A DNA stretch of 64,000 nt from Shewanella salipaludis (GCF_012911865.1 NZ_JAAXYH010000017.1:1-64000); one strand, 5' to 3'. Shown: positions 50,153 to 60,525, numbered from the stretch's first letter. Notes: a model not told the origin generated them from the letters alone. Translations and numbers: made by a program.

Positions 50153-51547
50153 ATGGAACAAGACGACAGAAAGTTGTTTGTACTGGATACCAATGTGTTA
50201 TTACATGAACCTTTAGCCATTTATTCCTTTAAGGAGCACGATGTCATAGTGCCTATGACAGTGCTGGAAGAGCTGGATCAGATAAAAGATCGCAAGAGCG
50301 ATGTCAGTCGCGACGCCAGGGTCGCCATCAGGGCGCTGGAGGACACCTTAGGCGGACCCACCACCCCGGAGCAGATAGTCAGTGGCGTACCCTTGCCGAG
50401 AAGGGAAGGCCATAGCGATGCCAGCGGTACCCTCTCCATCTTCCCCGACCATCAGATCGAATTTACCCAGGGCGCCTTGCCCGGCGACAGCAACGACAAC
50501 AACATAATCAACACGGCACTGTATCTGCAAAAAGCGCATCATCCCCGGCAGGTGGTACTGGTCACCAAAGACATCAACATGCGCCTCAAGGCCAAAGGTG
50601 CCGGCATAGAGAGAGTCGAGGACTACCGCAGCGATCAGCTGATAGACGACATACGTTTCCTGAGCAAAGGTTTCCACATCTTCGAGGGAAATTTCTGGGA
50701 GCATTTGAACAAGGTCTCCACCACCAGGCAGGGGCGCCATACAGTGCATGAGGTGCCGCTCAAGGATGTCGACAGCGAGCCCCTGTATATCAACCAATAC
50801 CTGATAGATGAGGAGTCCGACTTCTGCGGCCGGGTGGCCGAGCTCAACGACACCCACCTGCACATACTGGACCTTGGACGCGACAGGCTGACGAACATAG
50901 AGGCCTGGGGCGTCAAGCCGAAGAATATCTATCAGGGCATGGCGTTGCATGCCCTGATGGACCCGGAAATAGATCTGGTGATCCTCACTGGCCCGGCCGG
51001 CTGCGGTAAGACACTGTTGGCCATGGCGGCGGCGCTGGAGCTGGTGGTCGAGCGCAAGCAGTACGACAAGGTGATAGTCACCCGCAACACCCCGGAAATT
51101 GCCGAGTCCATCGGCTTCCTGCCGGGCACGGAGGAGGAGAAGATGACTCCCTGGCTCGCGGCCGTGACAGATACCCTGGAGGTGCTGCATAAGCATGATG
51201 CCAACCCGGTGGGCAGCATGAGTTACATCATGGAGAAGGCCAATATTCAGTTCAAGTCGATCAACTTCATGCGGGGGCGCTCGATTCAAAACTCAGTGGT
51301 CTTGCTCGACGAGTGCCAGAACCTCACCGCCTCGCAGATCAAAACCATGATCACCCGCATGGGCGAAGGCACCAAGCTCATCTGCTGCGGTAACCTGTCG
51401 CAGATAGACTCCAACTATCTCACCGCAGTGACCTCGGGCCTGACCTACATAGTGGAGCGTTTCAAAAACTTCGAAGGCAGTGCCAACATCTACCTCAATG
51501 GTGTGGTGCGCTCCCGTCTGGCCGAATACGCCGAGGAGCACCTCTAA
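50153..51547 (+). CDS. PIN-PhoH fusion ATPase
   Basis: The 464-residue protein has an N-terminal PIN ribonuclease domain (about 8-150: FVLDTNVLLHEP, LEELDQIKD, DNNIINTAL, VTKDINMR) fused to a PhoH ATPase. Walker A is GPAGCGKTLLAMA near residue 280 and Walker B is VVLLDECQNLT near residue 382. Such fusions are proposed RNA helicase-nucleases in RNA turnover (related to PhoH2 proteins). The acidic PIN residues appear intact. GGAGG precedes the ATG. Single gene with a terminator. Confidence 0.92.
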   Translation: MEQDDRKLFVLDTNVLLHEPLAIYSFKEHDVIVPMTVLEELDQIKDRKSDVSRDARVAIRALEDTLGGPTTPEQIVSGVPLPRREGHSDASGTLSIFPDHQIEFTQGALPGDSNDNNIINTALYLQKAHHPRQVVLVTKDINMRLKAKGAGIERVEDYRSDQLIDDIRFLSKGFHIFEGNFWEHLNKVSTTRQGRHTVHEVPLKDVDSEPLYINQYLIDEESDFCGRVAELNDTHLHILDLGRDRLTNIEAWGVKPKNIYQGMALHALMDPEIDLVILTGPAGCGKTLLAMAAALELVVERKQYDKVIVTRNTPEIAESIGFLPGTEEEKMTPWLAAVTDTLEVLHKHDANPVGSMSYIMEKANIQFKSINFMRGRSIQNSVVLLDECQNLTASQIKTMITRMGEGTKLICCGNLSQIDSNYLTAVTSGLTYIVERFKNFEGSANIYLNGVVRSRLAEYAEEHL

Positions 51548-51568
51548 CAGCTTCGCCGCTTGGCGCCA

Positions 51569-51598
51569 AGGCCTCCCTCCCGGAGGCCTTTATTTTAT
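51569..51598 (+). terminator. Terminator of the PIN-PhoH gene
   Basis: AAGGCCTCC and GGAGGCCTT pair around a five-base loop, followed by TATTTTAT. A second stem-loop (CCGCC...GGCGG with nested GGGCAC/GTGCCC, 51600-51631) follows immediately. Confidence 0.8.
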
Positions 51599-51740
51599 CC
51601 GCCAGGGCACCCCTGTGCCCTGGTTGGCGGTAATTATTTAATGTGCTTGATATTATCTTCCTGATACTATTATCCATCGGGTAAAGAGGAGTCGCCTCAG
51701 CTCCCAGCCGCGACGTGAGTGCTGCAACCAAGGGTAGTGA

Positions 51741-54700
51741 ATGAAAACCAGTGAGCCGGATCTTCAGCTAAAATCGCCGATCCAGAAGAACTATAACCGC
51801 GCCGTTTTTTATACCTATATCGGGGTGATCCTGATGGCGATGTTGACTGCCTGGGTGATCTTCGATCGCCAGAAGAGTCAGCAGATGTTGCAGCGTGAGG
51901 AGCAGGTCGACCGCCATGTGTTGCAGGTGGACCTGTTGCTCGAATCCAGCATCAGGGCGGTGAAGAGTCTGCGCAATGTGGCCATAGATCACCTGCGCCT
52001 GGGCGAGTTGGTCCGTAAGGACAGGTTTCCCAAGTACGAAAAGTTCGACGAGCGTGGCAAGTTCTTCACCCTGGAACCCAATTACGCCCAGAGCGGCGAA
52101 CCCTTTACCAACATGGGCCGGATCACAGGCTCTGGCTCGCTCGATGGCCGCAGCGACAAGTTCTATCAGGAACTGGAGATGCTGTTCGAGCTGTCGCTGT
52201 CTTTCCCGGTCGCCATGGAAGCCGCCCCCAAGGCCTCGGCCATCTATTACATCTCCAAGCGCCACATCATGTCCTATTATCCCTGGGCCTCGGACGAACA
52301 GAGGTTTCGCGAGGAGTTGCTGAACAAGAAGCAATTCCAGCTCGCCACACCGGCGATGAACCCGCAGCGCAGCGTGTTCTGGAGTGAGGCCTATGTGGAT
52401 CCCGCGGACAAGGGGTTGCTGACGACCCTGGGGGTGCCCATCTACCTGGAAGATGAGTTCATCGGCTCCATCAACCTGGACATGACCCTGGCCTCGCTGG
52501 CGCGGCAAATTCGCTTGTATTTCAAGATGCCCGGTACGGTTATCCTGTTGGACCAGAGCAATAACATCCTCTCCCACAGCGACATAGAAACCGCCGACAT
52601 CAACCGTGTCTACCATATCAGTCAACGCATTCCATCCGAGCTGCATTCCCTGCCCGAGTCCGAGCTGTTCGATGCCCACGAGGGCATGATACGCAACGGC
52701 TACTATATCCACTCGGTGGCGCTGCATAACGCCCCCTGGCGGCTCTTGTACCTGCAGAAGGCCGATGAGCTGTTCCAGGAGTCCAGGGATAAGCTGCAGC
52801 TGACCTTCCTCCTGGTGGTGCTGGCCCTGTCTGTGCTGGTGACCATAGTCCACTGGCAGACCCGGCGTTCCTTCGTCAGTCCGGCCTCACGCCTGCTGTC
52901 GCATCTGGAAGGCTGTTCCCAGGAGCCGAGAAAGCCGCCGGAGAAGATCACCCAGGGCTGGGCGCCCTGGTTTCAGTTGGTGAGCCGCATCTTCGAGGAG
53001 AACCAGCAATACACCAAACACCTGGCGGAGCAGAATAAGCGTCTGGACAAGCTGGTGGCATTGCGCACCGACAGGCTGAAGGAGACCACGGCGCGGCGTG
53101 AGCGTGAGTACGCCCTGTTGCGCTCCCTGCTCGACTCCATTCCTGAGGCGATCGTCTTCAAGGATAAGGAAGGCAATTACCTCGGTTGCAATAAGTCGGC
53201 CGAGCGCATGCTGGGTTATACGGAGAGCGAGATGATCGGCCTGTCGTCGGAAGATCTGACCTCGCCCGAGCTGGGCGAGCGCATTCGTGCCGAAGACGAA
53301 CAGGTGCTCAAGGACAGGGTGCCGCTGCGTTACCAGGAGAAGGTCGAGATGGCGGGCAAGTCTGTGCTGCTCGATACCCTGAAACTGCCATTCTACAATA
53401 GGCGCGGCGAGCTCTTGGGACTGATCGCCGTATGGCGGGACGTGACCCGGGAATATGAATCGGCCGAGCAGCTCAGGCTGTCGGAGGAGCGTTATCACCT
53501 GGCGATGGATGCGGTGGAAGATGGCCTGTGGGATTGGTATTTGGATTCGGAGCAGATCATCTGCAATCCGGCCTATTACTCCATGCTGGGGTATAGGGCC
53601 AACGAATTCCCGGCCCTCTTGTCCGCCATAGACGAGCTGATCCATCCGGACGACAGGAGCCGGGTCCAGGAGTACCGCAATCAGTACCTGGCCGATCCCG
53701 TCGGTGCCTATGAGATAGAATTCAGGATGCGCGCCAAGGCCGGTCAGTATCACTGGGTGCTGTCCCGCGGCCGCGTGGTCGAGTTTACCGCCGACGGCCA
53801 GCCCAAGCGGATGCTCGGCACCCATAAAGACATCACCCGCTCCAAGAGCAACGAGGTGGCCTTGTTGGAAGCCAAGCAGGATGCCGAATTGGCCAATCTG
53901 TACAAGAGCGAATTCCTCGCCAACATGAGCCATGAGATCCGCACCCCCATGAATGCCATCATAGGCATGCTGCAACTGGCACAGCGCACCAGCCTGACGA
54001 GCCAGCAGAAAGACTATCTGGAGAAGGCCGGGTTCTCGGCCCAGTCCTTGCTGCGGATCATCAACGACATCCTGGATTTCTCCAAGATAGAGGCGGGCAA
54101 GCTGGAGCTGGAGCGGGTGTCTTTCCCGCTGGATAAGGTGCTGGATCATGCGCTGGATCTCAATGCCCTGCGGGCCCAGGAGAAGGGGGTCGAACTCTTG
54201 CTGTATGCGCCCGTGACCGCCGGACTGATACTCAAGGGCGATCCGCTGCGACTCGGTCAGGTGTTGATCAATCTGCTGTCGAACGCGGTTAAATTCACCC
54301 AGTCGGGTGAGATAGAGCTGGGCTGTGAGGACGTGGGCGAGCGGGATCACAGGATCACCCTCAAGTTCTGGGTGCGGGATACCGGCATAGGCATAGGCAA
54401 AGATCAGCAGGAGAAGCTGTTCGACGCCTTCGCCCAGGCCGACGGCTCGACCACCCGCAAATACGGCGGCACGGGTCTGGGACTGTCGATCAGCAAGCAC
54501 CTGGTGTCCATGATGGGCGGCAAGATGCAGGTGCAGAGCGAGCCGGGCGTCGGCAGCACCTTCAGCTTCACCATCAGCTTCGAGATCGCCGAGGAGGCCA
54601 AGCCGGCGCCGCTGGTGATCCCTGAGCAGCTCAACAACCTGCGGGCCCTGGTGGTCGACGACAATCCGTCGGCGCTGCAGATCTATTCGGCGCTGATGCG

Positions 54701-55451
54701 CGACTTCAACTTCGAGGTCGACACGGCCGCCAGCGGTGCCGAGGCCCTGTACAAGCTGACTAAGTCGCAGGTGGATCTGTTGCTGCTCGACTGGATGATG
54801 CCGGGCATGGACGGCAAGGAAGTGGTGGAGGCCATAGATAAGCTGCAACAGGAGGGTAAGCTGGCACAGAGGCCAAAGATCATCATGATGACGGCCTATG
54901 CCTCGGAGCCGCTGCTGCATGAGGTCGACGGCGACAAGATATTTGCCCTGCTGCAGAAACCCTTCAAGGCCTCGACCCTGTTCGATGAGATCATCACGGC
55001 CTTCGCCGAGCAGCCGAAACTCAACCTGGCGCCGACCATTGCCGAGACGGATACGGACCAACACACGGGGCTGGTGCTGCTGGTGGAAGACAACTTCATC
55101 AACCAACAGGTGGCGACCGAGCTGCTCAAGAGTGCCGGCTACGAAGTCGTAGTGGCGGATAATGGCCAGATAGCCCTGGACATAGTGGATAGCCGTCCCT
55201 TCGATGCGGTGCTGATGGACATTCAGATGCCTGTGATGGACGGCTTGACGGCGGCCAAGGCGCTGCGGCAGCGCTTCACCACAGAGCAGTTGCCCATCAT
55301 AGCCATGACGGCCCACGCCATGTCGGGAGACAGGGAAAAGAGCCTGGCCGCGGGGATGAATGCCCATATAACCAAACCTATAGTGCTGAACGAATTGTTC
55401 GAAACCTTAAACCATTGGATTAAGCATAAGACGCAGCACCACCAGGGCTAA
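51741..55451 (+). CDS. Hybrid sensor histidine kinase with two receivers
   Basis: Architecture of this 1236-residue protein: helix 1 (about 22-42), periplasmic sensor (about 45-350, dCache-like, with YISKRHIMSYYPW), helix 2 (about 352-372), two PAS domains (about 460-580 and 590-715), HisKA with the phospho-His in MSHEIRTPMNAI (residue ~731), HATPase with LINLLSNAVKF near 842, receiver 1 (Asp in LLLLDWMMPGMDG, ~1017) and receiver 2 (Asp in VLMDIQMPVMDG, ~1158). No HPt domain follows, so a separate phosphotransfer protein must finish the relay. No response regulator gene adjoins it. AGGG precedes the ATG. Confidence 0.93.
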   Translation: MKTSEPDLQLKSPIQKNYNRAVFYTYIGVILMAMLTAWVIFDRQKSQQMLQREEQVDRHVLQVDLLLESSIRAVKSLRNVAIDHLRLGELVRKDRFPKYEKFDERGKFFTLEPNYAQSGEPFTNMGRITGSGSLDGRSDKFYQELEMLFELSLSFPVAMEAAPKASAIYYISKRHIMSYYPWASDEQRFREELLNKKQFQLATPAMNPQRSVFWSEAYVDPADKGLLTTLGVPIYLEDEFIGSINLDMTLASLARQIRLYFKMPGTVILLDQSNNILSHSDIETADINRVYHISQRIPSELHSLPESELFDAHEGMIRNGYYIHSVALHNAPWRLLYLQKADELFQESRDKLQLTFLLVVLALSVLVTIVHWQTRRSFVSPASRLLSHLEGCSQEPRKPPEKITQGWAPWFQLVSRIFEENQQYTKHLAEQNKRLDKLVALRTDRLKETTARREREYALLRSLLDSIPEAIVFKDKEGNYLGCNKSAERMLGYTESEMIGLSSEDLTSPELGERIRAEDEQVLKDRVPLRYQEKVEMAGKSVLLDTLKLPFYNRRGELLGLIAVWRDVTREYESAEQLRLSEERYHLAMDAVEDGLWDWYLDSEQIICNPAYYSMLGYRANEFPALLSAIDELIHPDDRSRVQEYRNQYLADPVGAYEIEFRMRAKAGQYHWVLSRGRVVEFTADGQPKRMLGTHKDITRSKSNEVALLEAKQDAELANLYKSEFLANMSHEIRTPMNAIIGMLQLAQRTSLTSQQKDYLEKAGFSAQSLLRIINDILDFSKIEAGKLELERVSFPLDKVLDHALDLNALRAQEKGVELLLYAPVTAGLILKGDPLRLGQVLINLLSNAVKFTQSGEIELGCEDVGERDHRITLKFWVRDTGIGIGKDQQEKLFDAFAQADGSTTRKYGGTGLGLSISKHLVSMMGGKMQVQSEPGVGSTFSFTISFEIAEEAKPAPLVIPEQLNNLRALVVDDNPSALQIYSALMRDFNFEVDTAASGAEALYKLTKSQVDLLLLDWMMPGMDGKEVVEAIDKLQQEGKLAQRPKIIMMTAYASEPLLHEVDGDKIFALLQKPFKASTLFDEIITAFAEQPKLNLAPTIAETDTDQHTGLVLLVEDNFINQQVATELLKSAGYEVVVADNGQIALDIVDSRPFDAVLMDIQMPVMDGLTAAKALRQRFTTEQLPIIAMTAHAMSGDREKSLAAGMNAHITKPIVLNELFETLNHWIKHKTQHHQG

Positions 55452-55487
55452 TAGCTGGAGCACGACTGGTCTTTATCAGGAGGATGC

Positions 55488-57908
55488 ATGAAACCCCAAC
55501 GTATTGGATTGCTGGCGTTGGCCGGCGTGTCATTGTTGACCATGACCCAGGCCGCCGTGGCCAAAAGCCAAGACACGAGTCCCGCCGCCATAGTCAAACA
55601 GAGTCATAAGGCCAAGGGGTTCATCAACCTGTATTATTCGGATGAGCGGGGAGAACTGTACCTGGAGGCAAACCGCCTCAACAGCCCTTTCCTGCTGGTG
55701 ACCAGCCTGCCCCAGGGCGTCGGCTCCAACGACATAGGCCTGGACCGGGGCCAGTTGGGACAAACCCGCATGGTGCAGTTCGAGCGCCAGGGGCCCTTCC
55801 TGATCCTCAAGCAGCTCAACACCCGCTACCGGGCGGACAGTGACAATGCCGCCGAGCGCCGGGCGGTGCAGGAGGCCTTCGCCGACTCCGTGCTGTGGCG
55901 CGGCAAGGTACTCGAGGGCAAGCCCGCGCTGGTGGCCATCAATGACTTGGTCATCAGGGATCTGCACGGTGTGAGCCAGGTGCTGGCCCAGACGGGGCAA
56001 GGCCACTATCGGTTGGACAGCGCTCGCTCGCTAGTCTTGCCCCAGGGGGTCAAGTCGTTCGAGCGCAACGCAGATGTCGATGTGCTGCTGACCTTCAGCG
56101 CCGATACCGCCGGGACCCAGGTGGCCCAGGTGACACCGGATGGCACCGCCATGTCCGTGCGCATGCGTTACTCCTTCGTCGAATTGCCCGAGGCCGGCTT
56201 CGAGCCCAGGGCCTATCATCCCATGAGTGGTTTCCTGTCCGAGGAGCATGTGAATTATGCCAGCCGGGTGGATGAGCCCCTGGTGCGGCGTCAGCTGATC
56301 CGCCATAGATTACAGAAGGTCACCCCGGGGCCGGCGCCGAGCAAGGTGGTCAAACCCATAGTCTACTACCTGGATCCCGGGGTACCTGAGCCCATACGTT
56401 CGGCGCTGCTCGATGGCGCGCGTTGGTGGCAGGGGGCCTTCGAACAGGCGGGTTTCATCGATGGCTTCAGGGTGGAGTTGCTGCCCGAAGATGCCGATCC
56501 CCAGGACATCAATTACAACATGATCCAGTGGGTGCATAGGGCCAGCCGCGGCTGGTCCTACGGGGCGTCACTGACGGATCCCAGGACAGGCGAGATCATC
56601 AAGGGCCAGGTCACCCTCGGCAGCCTGAGGGTGCGCCAGGATCATCTCATCGCCCGCGGATTGACGGCCGGCTGGCAAGACAGGGCGGCCGCCGGGCAGG
56701 CGCAGCTGTCCCTGTCGCTGGCGCGCATTCGCCAGCTGGCGGCCCATGAGGTGGGGCATACCCTGGGGCTGGATCATAACTTCGCCGCCTCGAGCAATGA
56801 CGATGCCTCTGTGATGGACTACCCCTATCCCAAGGTGACGCTCAAGGGGCAGGAGATAGACATCTCGGCCCCTTATTCCGTGGGCGTCGGCGTTTGGGAT
56901 AAGTTCGCCATCGCCTACGGTTACGGCGACTATGGGGATGAGGCGGCCGACACCCAGGAGCAGGCCAGGCTGCTGGAGCAGGCGGCGCGTCAGGGCCTGA
57001 GATACATAGGCGAGGCAGATTCCCGTGGCGCGAATGCCGGCAATATGCACGCCAGCCTGTGGGATAACGGCGACGATCCCGTGGCCGAACTGGTGCGACT
57101 CGAGCGGGTTAGGCGGCAGGCGCTGGAGAACTTCTCGGCCCAGGCGCTCCTGCCGGGAGAGCCCCTGGGGGAGTTGACCGATGCCCTGGTGCCCATCTAT
57201 CTGCTGACCCGCTACCAGATCACGGCGGCGGCCAAGGTCATAGGCGGAACCGACTACAGTTACCAGCAGACGCCGGAAGGCAGCCGTTGGCATTATGCCG
57301 CGCCCCAGTTGCAGCTCGATGCCCTGAGCGCCTTGCTCGGCGGCTTATCCGCCGCCAGCCTGGAGCTGCCACAGCCAGTGTTGGAGACCCTGGTGCCCAA
57401 GGCCGGCAACTATGGTGCCACCCGGGAGAGCCAGGCCGGCGGGCTGGGGGTCATAGGCGATCCCCTCGCCATGGCGGAGGTGCTCAGCCGGCACACGGTC
57501 GCCCAGCTGTTGCAGCCCCAGAGGCTCAACCGAGTGGCCCAGGCCCATATGGCCGACAACGAACAACTGTCCGTCATGGTGCTGGTGGATAAGTTGCTGG
57601 CCGCGACCTTGTATCAGGAGCCTAAGACGGGCAGCGAGCAGGGGATCTGGATGCGGGTCAATGCCGTGGTCATGGACCAGCTGCTGGCCAGTCTGCACGA
57701 CGAGCAGAGTTCACCCGAGGTCAAGGCCATGCTGGCAGACAGGCTGAACTTCAGCATCAAGCAGCTCAAGCGCCTCAGCAACAGGGGCAGCGATTACCAG
57801 GCCGCCCATTTCAATTGGCTGCAGCAGGGCCTAACCGCGGCGCTGGCGGACGACAGTGTCAAGCTGTTGCCCCATCCGCTGCCCATGCCGCCGGGTTCGC
57901 CCATTTAG
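55488..57908 (+). CDS. Zinc-dependent metalloprotease (DUF5117/DUF4953 type)
   Basis: The 806-residue exported protein has a signal peptide (about 1-25) and a DUF5118/DUF5117-like N-terminal half (GFINLYYSDERGELYLEANR). The zincin domain has HEVGHTLGLDHNF (about residues 420-432), an HExxHxxGxxH catalytic site, followed by the Met-turn region SVMDYPYPKV. C-terminal helices complete it. Substrate unknown; probably periplasmic or surface peptide turnover. AGGAGG precedes the ATG. It starts 37 bases after the hybrid kinase gene and may be read through with it. Confidence 0.9.
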   Translation: MKPQRIGLLALAGVSLLTMTQAAVAKSQDTSPAAIVKQSHKAKGFINLYYSDERGELYLEANRLNSPFLLVTSLPQGVGSNDIGLDRGQLGQTRMVQFERQGPFLILKQLNTRYRADSDNAAERRAVQEAFADSVLWRGKVLEGKPALVAINDLVIRDLHGVSQVLAQTGQGHYRLDSARSLVLPQGVKSFERNADVDVLLTFSADTAGTQVAQVTPDGTAMSVRMRYSFVELPEAGFEPRAYHPMSGFLSEEHVNYASRVDEPLVRRQLIRHRLQKVTPGPAPSKVVKPIVYYLDPGVPEPIRSALLDGARWWQGAFEQAGFIDGFRVELLPEDADPQDINYNMIQWVHRASRGWSYGASLTDPRTGEIIKGQVTLGSLRVRQDHLIARGLTAGWQDRAAAGQAQLSLSLARIRQLAAHEVGHTLGLDHNFAASSNDDASVMDYPYPKVTLKGQEIDISAPYSVGVGVWDKFAIAYGYGDYGDEAADTQEQARLLEQAARQGLRYIGEADSRGANAGNMHASLWDNGDDPVAELVRLERVRRQALENFSAQALLPGEPLGELTDALVPIYLLTRYQITAAAKVIGGTDYSYQQTPEGSRWHYAAPQLQLDALSALLGGLSAASLELPQPVLETLVPKAGNYGATRESQAGGLGVIGDPLAMAEVLSRHTVAQLLQPQRLNRVAQAHMADNEQLSVMVLVDKLLAATLYQEPKTGSEQGIWMRVNAVVMDQLLASLHDEQSSPEVKAMLADRLNFSIKQLKRLSNRGSDYQAAHFNWLQQGLTAALADDSVKLLPHPLPMPPGSPI

Positions 57909-57926
57909 CCATGAGCCGGCCGAGCC

Positions 57927-59756
57927 TCAGATGCCGGCTTGCTTGGGGTTGCGGGGATAGAAGTCATCGGCCAGGCGGTCCAGGTGCTCGAATTGGCGGG
58001 TATTCTTGTAGGGGAGTTTCATGAAGCCTGAGACCCCCTGACCCTGGATCTTGCCGACATGGTGCAGGATCCTGTCGAGACTGGCCCTGAAGGCCGCCTG
58101 TTTCCTCGGGTTGAGCAACTTGAGGTAGCTATGGACCTTGAGGTGGTTGGGCAGGGCCTCGAAGATGATGCAGCCTGTGTGGTGGATCTGGTTGATCCTG
58201 CCGAGCTCGGCCATGATCTCCGCCGGCAATTCCAGGTTCTCATCCGGATCTTTGCCATCCTCGAAATAGGAATGCAGCCTGGACTTGTCTTCCAGGCTGG
58301 GCACATCGCCGACCTCGAACGGCAGCTGTAGCCCGGCGCCGGCCACGAAGGGTTGGCTGGTATCGCTGCGCTCTATGTGCAGCGTGTCCCTGGCGTTGAA
58401 GAAACAGGCCTTGAACACCCCTATGCGTTTGATGCCGCGGGCCAGGGTCACCATGTTATTGACCGCCAGCACCAGCGCCGCCTTCTCGCCGGCATCGTAC
58501 AGCGCCAGGTTAGAGTCGATGAACACCCCAGTTTCCTGCCAGTGAATGGCGAGTCCCCCCACTATGGGATAGTGGGCCAGGCGGCCGACGGCGGCGATGA
58601 AGCCTTTCTCTGTGTCGCCCATGCCGGCGAGGAAATTGCGGTAATATTTTTCCAGCTGCACGTCGTCCATCCTGGCGATGGGATCCTGGCTGTTATGTTC
58701 CTTGAGGAAGGACTTGCGCGAGCTGTAACTCACAGTTTCCACGTCCCTGTGGCGATTCTGCAACCACACCGGGATCTGTGCCTGGGGCTCTGGGCGCCTC
58801 AGCTGCGGCAGGTGTAACCTGTGGCTGTGGCGCATGCTGCGGATAAAGTAGTCGCCTGCCTGTCTGCGCCGCAGCGGGTCGTCACCCAACATGGCATCCA
58901 GAGTGCGTGCCAGTTCCACCGGCAGTCCTATGCTGGTGGGCGGGATCACCGTCGTGCCGAAGCGGCTGGCCTGGCCCGACGCCAGGGCATAGAGGGTCGC
59001 AGCCACCCCTTGTTCATCGAAACGTGGGCTGGAGAGGGCGCCGCCGAGCTGTTCCTCGCCGATGAAATACACATCGCCCATGCGGGCATTGGTATGCTGG
59101 TGATCGCTGGACATCAGCGCCATCACATCGCCTTCCACCGCCCTGTCATGTTCATCTCTCTGGGCGAAGACGGCCGAGCCCCAGTCGATCAGCGACAGCT
59201 GCTGCCTGTCCATGTCATACACCAGATTGGAAGGCTTGATATCGCCGTGGACCAGGGGCCTGCCGGTACGCAGATAGTAGAGGATATTGGCCAGCTGCCT
59301 GGCTATGTCCATGATCATATCGACGGGCAGGGCCCCCATGCGGCGACAGAGCTGCTCCAGATCTTCGCCACGGGCGCGCTCCATCACCAGTATGCCTTGT
59401 CTGCCGACCCGCTCGAACTTCACCACCGGCGGCACATTCGGGTGCTGGACCTGGGACAGCATGAAGGCCTCCTCCTCCAGCCTGTCCTGGACCTGCTGGG
59501 GCAAGGTGATGCGGGAAAACTTGAAGACATGGGAGTGGGCGGCGGCATTGATACCGGCAAACACGAAGCCATAGGCCCCCTTGCCGATAAACTCTATGTC
59601 GCGGTAACCCAGCTGACTCAACTGCTGCTTACACAGACGGATCCAGGCCTTATGTTTACGGGCGTCGTTGGCCTTGAGCAGGTAAATTGACTGCTCTTCG
59701 GAAATGTAGAAATGTTGCAGTTGAGGTGTTGGCAATGGCGGCTCCTTTTCACTCAT
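57927..59756 (-). CDS. Ser/Thr-type protein kinase with unknown C-terminal domain
   Basis: This is a 609-residue soluble protein. The kinase domain (about 55-300) shows the glycine loop FIGKGAYGFVFAG, the ATP-binding Lys in HVFKFSR, catalytic loop VHGDIKPSNLVYD and metal site LIDWGSAVF. The usual HRD and DFG motifs are thus HGD and DWG, though the catalytic Asp, Lys and Asn are present. A conserved-looking C-terminal region (about 355-600) has no family I recognise (AVGRLAHYPIVGGLAIHWQE). No membrane helix or PASTA repeats. Convergent with the metalloprotease gene, 18 bases apart. Confidence 0.82.
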   Translation of the reverse strand: MSEKEPPLPTPQLQHFYISEEQSIYLLKANDARKHKAWIRLCKQQLSQLGYRDIEFIGKGAYGFVFAGINAAAHSHVFKFSRITLPQQVQDRLEEEAFMLSQVQHPNVPPVVKFERVGRQGILVMERARGEDLEQLCRRMGALPVDMIMDIARQLANILYYLRTGRPLVHGDIKPSNLVYDMDRQQLSLIDWGSAVFAQRDEHDRAVEGDVMALMSSDHQHTNARMGDVYFIGEEQLGGALSSPRFDEQGVAATLYALASGQASRFGTTVIPPTSIGLPVELARTLDAMLGDDPLRRRQAGDYFIRSMRHSHRLHLPQLRRPEPQAQIPVWLQNRHRDVETVSYSSRKSFLKEHNSQDPIARMDDVQLEKYYRNFLAGMGDTEKGFIAAVGRLAHYPIVGGLAIHWQETGVFIDSNLALYDAGEKAALVLAVNNMVTLARGIKRIGVFKACFFNARDTLHIERSDTSQPFVAGAGLQLPFEVGDVPSLEDKSRLHSYFEDGKDPDENLELPAEIMAELGRINQIHHTGCIIFEALPNHLKVHSYLKLLNPRKQAAFRASLDRILHHVGKIQGQGVSGFMKLPYKNTRQFEHLDRLADDFYPRNPKQAGI

Positions 59757-59868
59757 TTAACCAGCCGGCGGCCGCGGGAGCAAGCCTAACCTGGCGTCGG
59801 GCCGCGACTTTGCATCTGAGGTCGAATGCCATTAGAGTAAGGGCAAATTTTCCGCGGGAGTCGGGGCT

Positions 59869-60525
59869 ATGGAAGCAGATTTTTGGCATGAGAAGTGGCA
59901 GCAACAACAGATAGGGTTTCATCAGCAGGAAGTGAACGCCCTCTTGCAACAACACTGGCATAGGCTGGGGCTGGAACCCGAGTCGCAGGTGTTCGTGCCG
60001 CTATGCGGCAAGTCGTTGGACATGTGTTTTTTGGCCGAACTTGGCCATAGGATCTTGGGTTGTGAACTGTCGCTGACGGCGGTGGAGCAGTTTTTTGCCG
60101 ACAACCGGCTCGAGGTCAGCCAGAGCCAGGAGGGGGAGCATAGACGTTTCGATACCGAGCAACTGAGCATCTACCAGGGCGATATCTTCAGCTTGCCCCT
60201 GGAGGTCACTGAGGAGGTGACCGGCTTCTACGACAGGGCGGCGCTGATCGCCTGGCCCGAGTCGATGCGCCTGGCCTATGTCAAACAGCTGGCCAAGCTG
60301 TTGCCGAGCGGCAGCAAGGGGCTGTTAGTCACCCTGGATTATCCCCAGGCCAGCCTGAGTGGCCCGCCTTTCGCCGTCTCGCCGGATTGGGTGGCGACCC
60401 ATATGGCGGCGGATTTCGAGATAAGGCCGCTGGTCTCCCAGGATGTGCTGGCCGACAACCCCAGGTTCGTGAAGAAACAGGTTCCCTGGCTGACCGAAGC
60501 TGCCTATCTACTCGAGCGCAAGTAG
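59869..60525 (+). CDS. tpm: Thiopurine S-methyltransferase
   Basis: This 218-residue SAM-dependent enzyme methylates thiopurines and in bacteria also selenite or tellurite compounds. It matches the family throughout: EADFWHEKWQQQQIGFHQQE at the start, VFVPLCGKSLDMCFLAELGH for SAM binding, GCELS, FYDRAALIAWPESMR and YPQ. GGGAG precedes the ATG. It is divergent from the kinase gene, about 110 bases apart, and convergent with a porin gene. Confidence 0.93.
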   Translation: MEADFWHEKWQQQQIGFHQQEVNALLQQHWHRLGLEPESQVFVPLCGKSLDMCFLAELGHRILGCELSLTAVEQFFADNRLEVSQSQEGEHRRFDTEQLSIYQGDIFSLPLEVTEEVTGFYDRAALIAWPESMRLAYVKQLAKLLPSGSKGLLVTLDYPQASLSGPPFAVSPDWVATHMAADFEIRPLVSQDVLADNPRFVKKQVPWLTEAAYLLERK

